A stretch of 5,475 nucleotides of DNA from Campylobacterota bacterium. Its GTDB lineage: Bacteria; Campylobacterota; Campylobacteria; Campylobacterales; Sulfurovaceae. Location: positions 1-5,475 of the forward strand of contig WFMX01000245.1 of assembly GCA_015488875.1 (NCBI GenBank). The letters are read 5' to 3'. Each line of letters opens with the position of its first letter. Positions within the stretch are counted from its first letter, which is position 1. Both the position numbers and the translations under genes were made by a program. Below the pieces are notes generated by a model. The model searched no databases and was not told the origin of the DNA. It worked only from the letters and a program-made list of their open reading frames with translations. This document shows positions 5,472-5,475 of the stretch, one piece after another.

Positions 5472-5475
5472 GTAG

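Overview
The window reads as chromosomal DNA of a Campylobacterota (epsilonproteobacterial) bacterium, possibly near Sulfurovum or Sulfurimonas. This rests on low G+C, heavy use of ATA (Ile) and AGA (Arg) codons, extended -10 promoters (TGCTATAAT) without a clear -35 box, and the character of the proteins. The genus is a guess from sequence style; no 16S or marker comparison was possible.

Left part (1-2423), all leftward: the 5' end of an AAA-ATPase-like/PD-(D/E)XK protein gene cut by the window edge (1-136), trpS for tryptophanyl-tRNA synthetase (247-1206), an RlpA-type lipoprotein gene (1265-1708) and an OmpA-like lipoprotein gene (1716-2417). The ompA-like and rlpA-like genes are 7 nt apart and look co-transcribed. 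Both products are predicted envelope lipoproteins that deal with peptidoglycan. trpS and the AAA-ATPase gene each have their own TGCTATAAT promoter candidate.

Right part (2548-5475), rightward: a 377-aa nucleotidyltransferase-family protein (PF14907-like) and a 423-aa TviB/WbpO-type UDP-N-acetylhexosamine 6-dehydrogenase. Such genes commonly sit in surface-polysaccharide loci, so this may be the edge of a glycan cluster.

The unexplained structure is around the dehydrogenase gene. It is bracketed by two directly repeated copies of a non-coding, hairpin-rich element (82 of 86 positions identical, exactly 1572 bp apart). The outermost ends of the block also form a 23-nt inverted repeat (22 of 23 match). 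Recombination between the direct repeats would excise the gene and leave one element of about 210 bp with both terminal inverted repeats. This suggests a MITE/REP-like repeat family or a structured RNA, with the sugar dehydrogenase lying inside it as removable cargo. No transposase is visible in the window.
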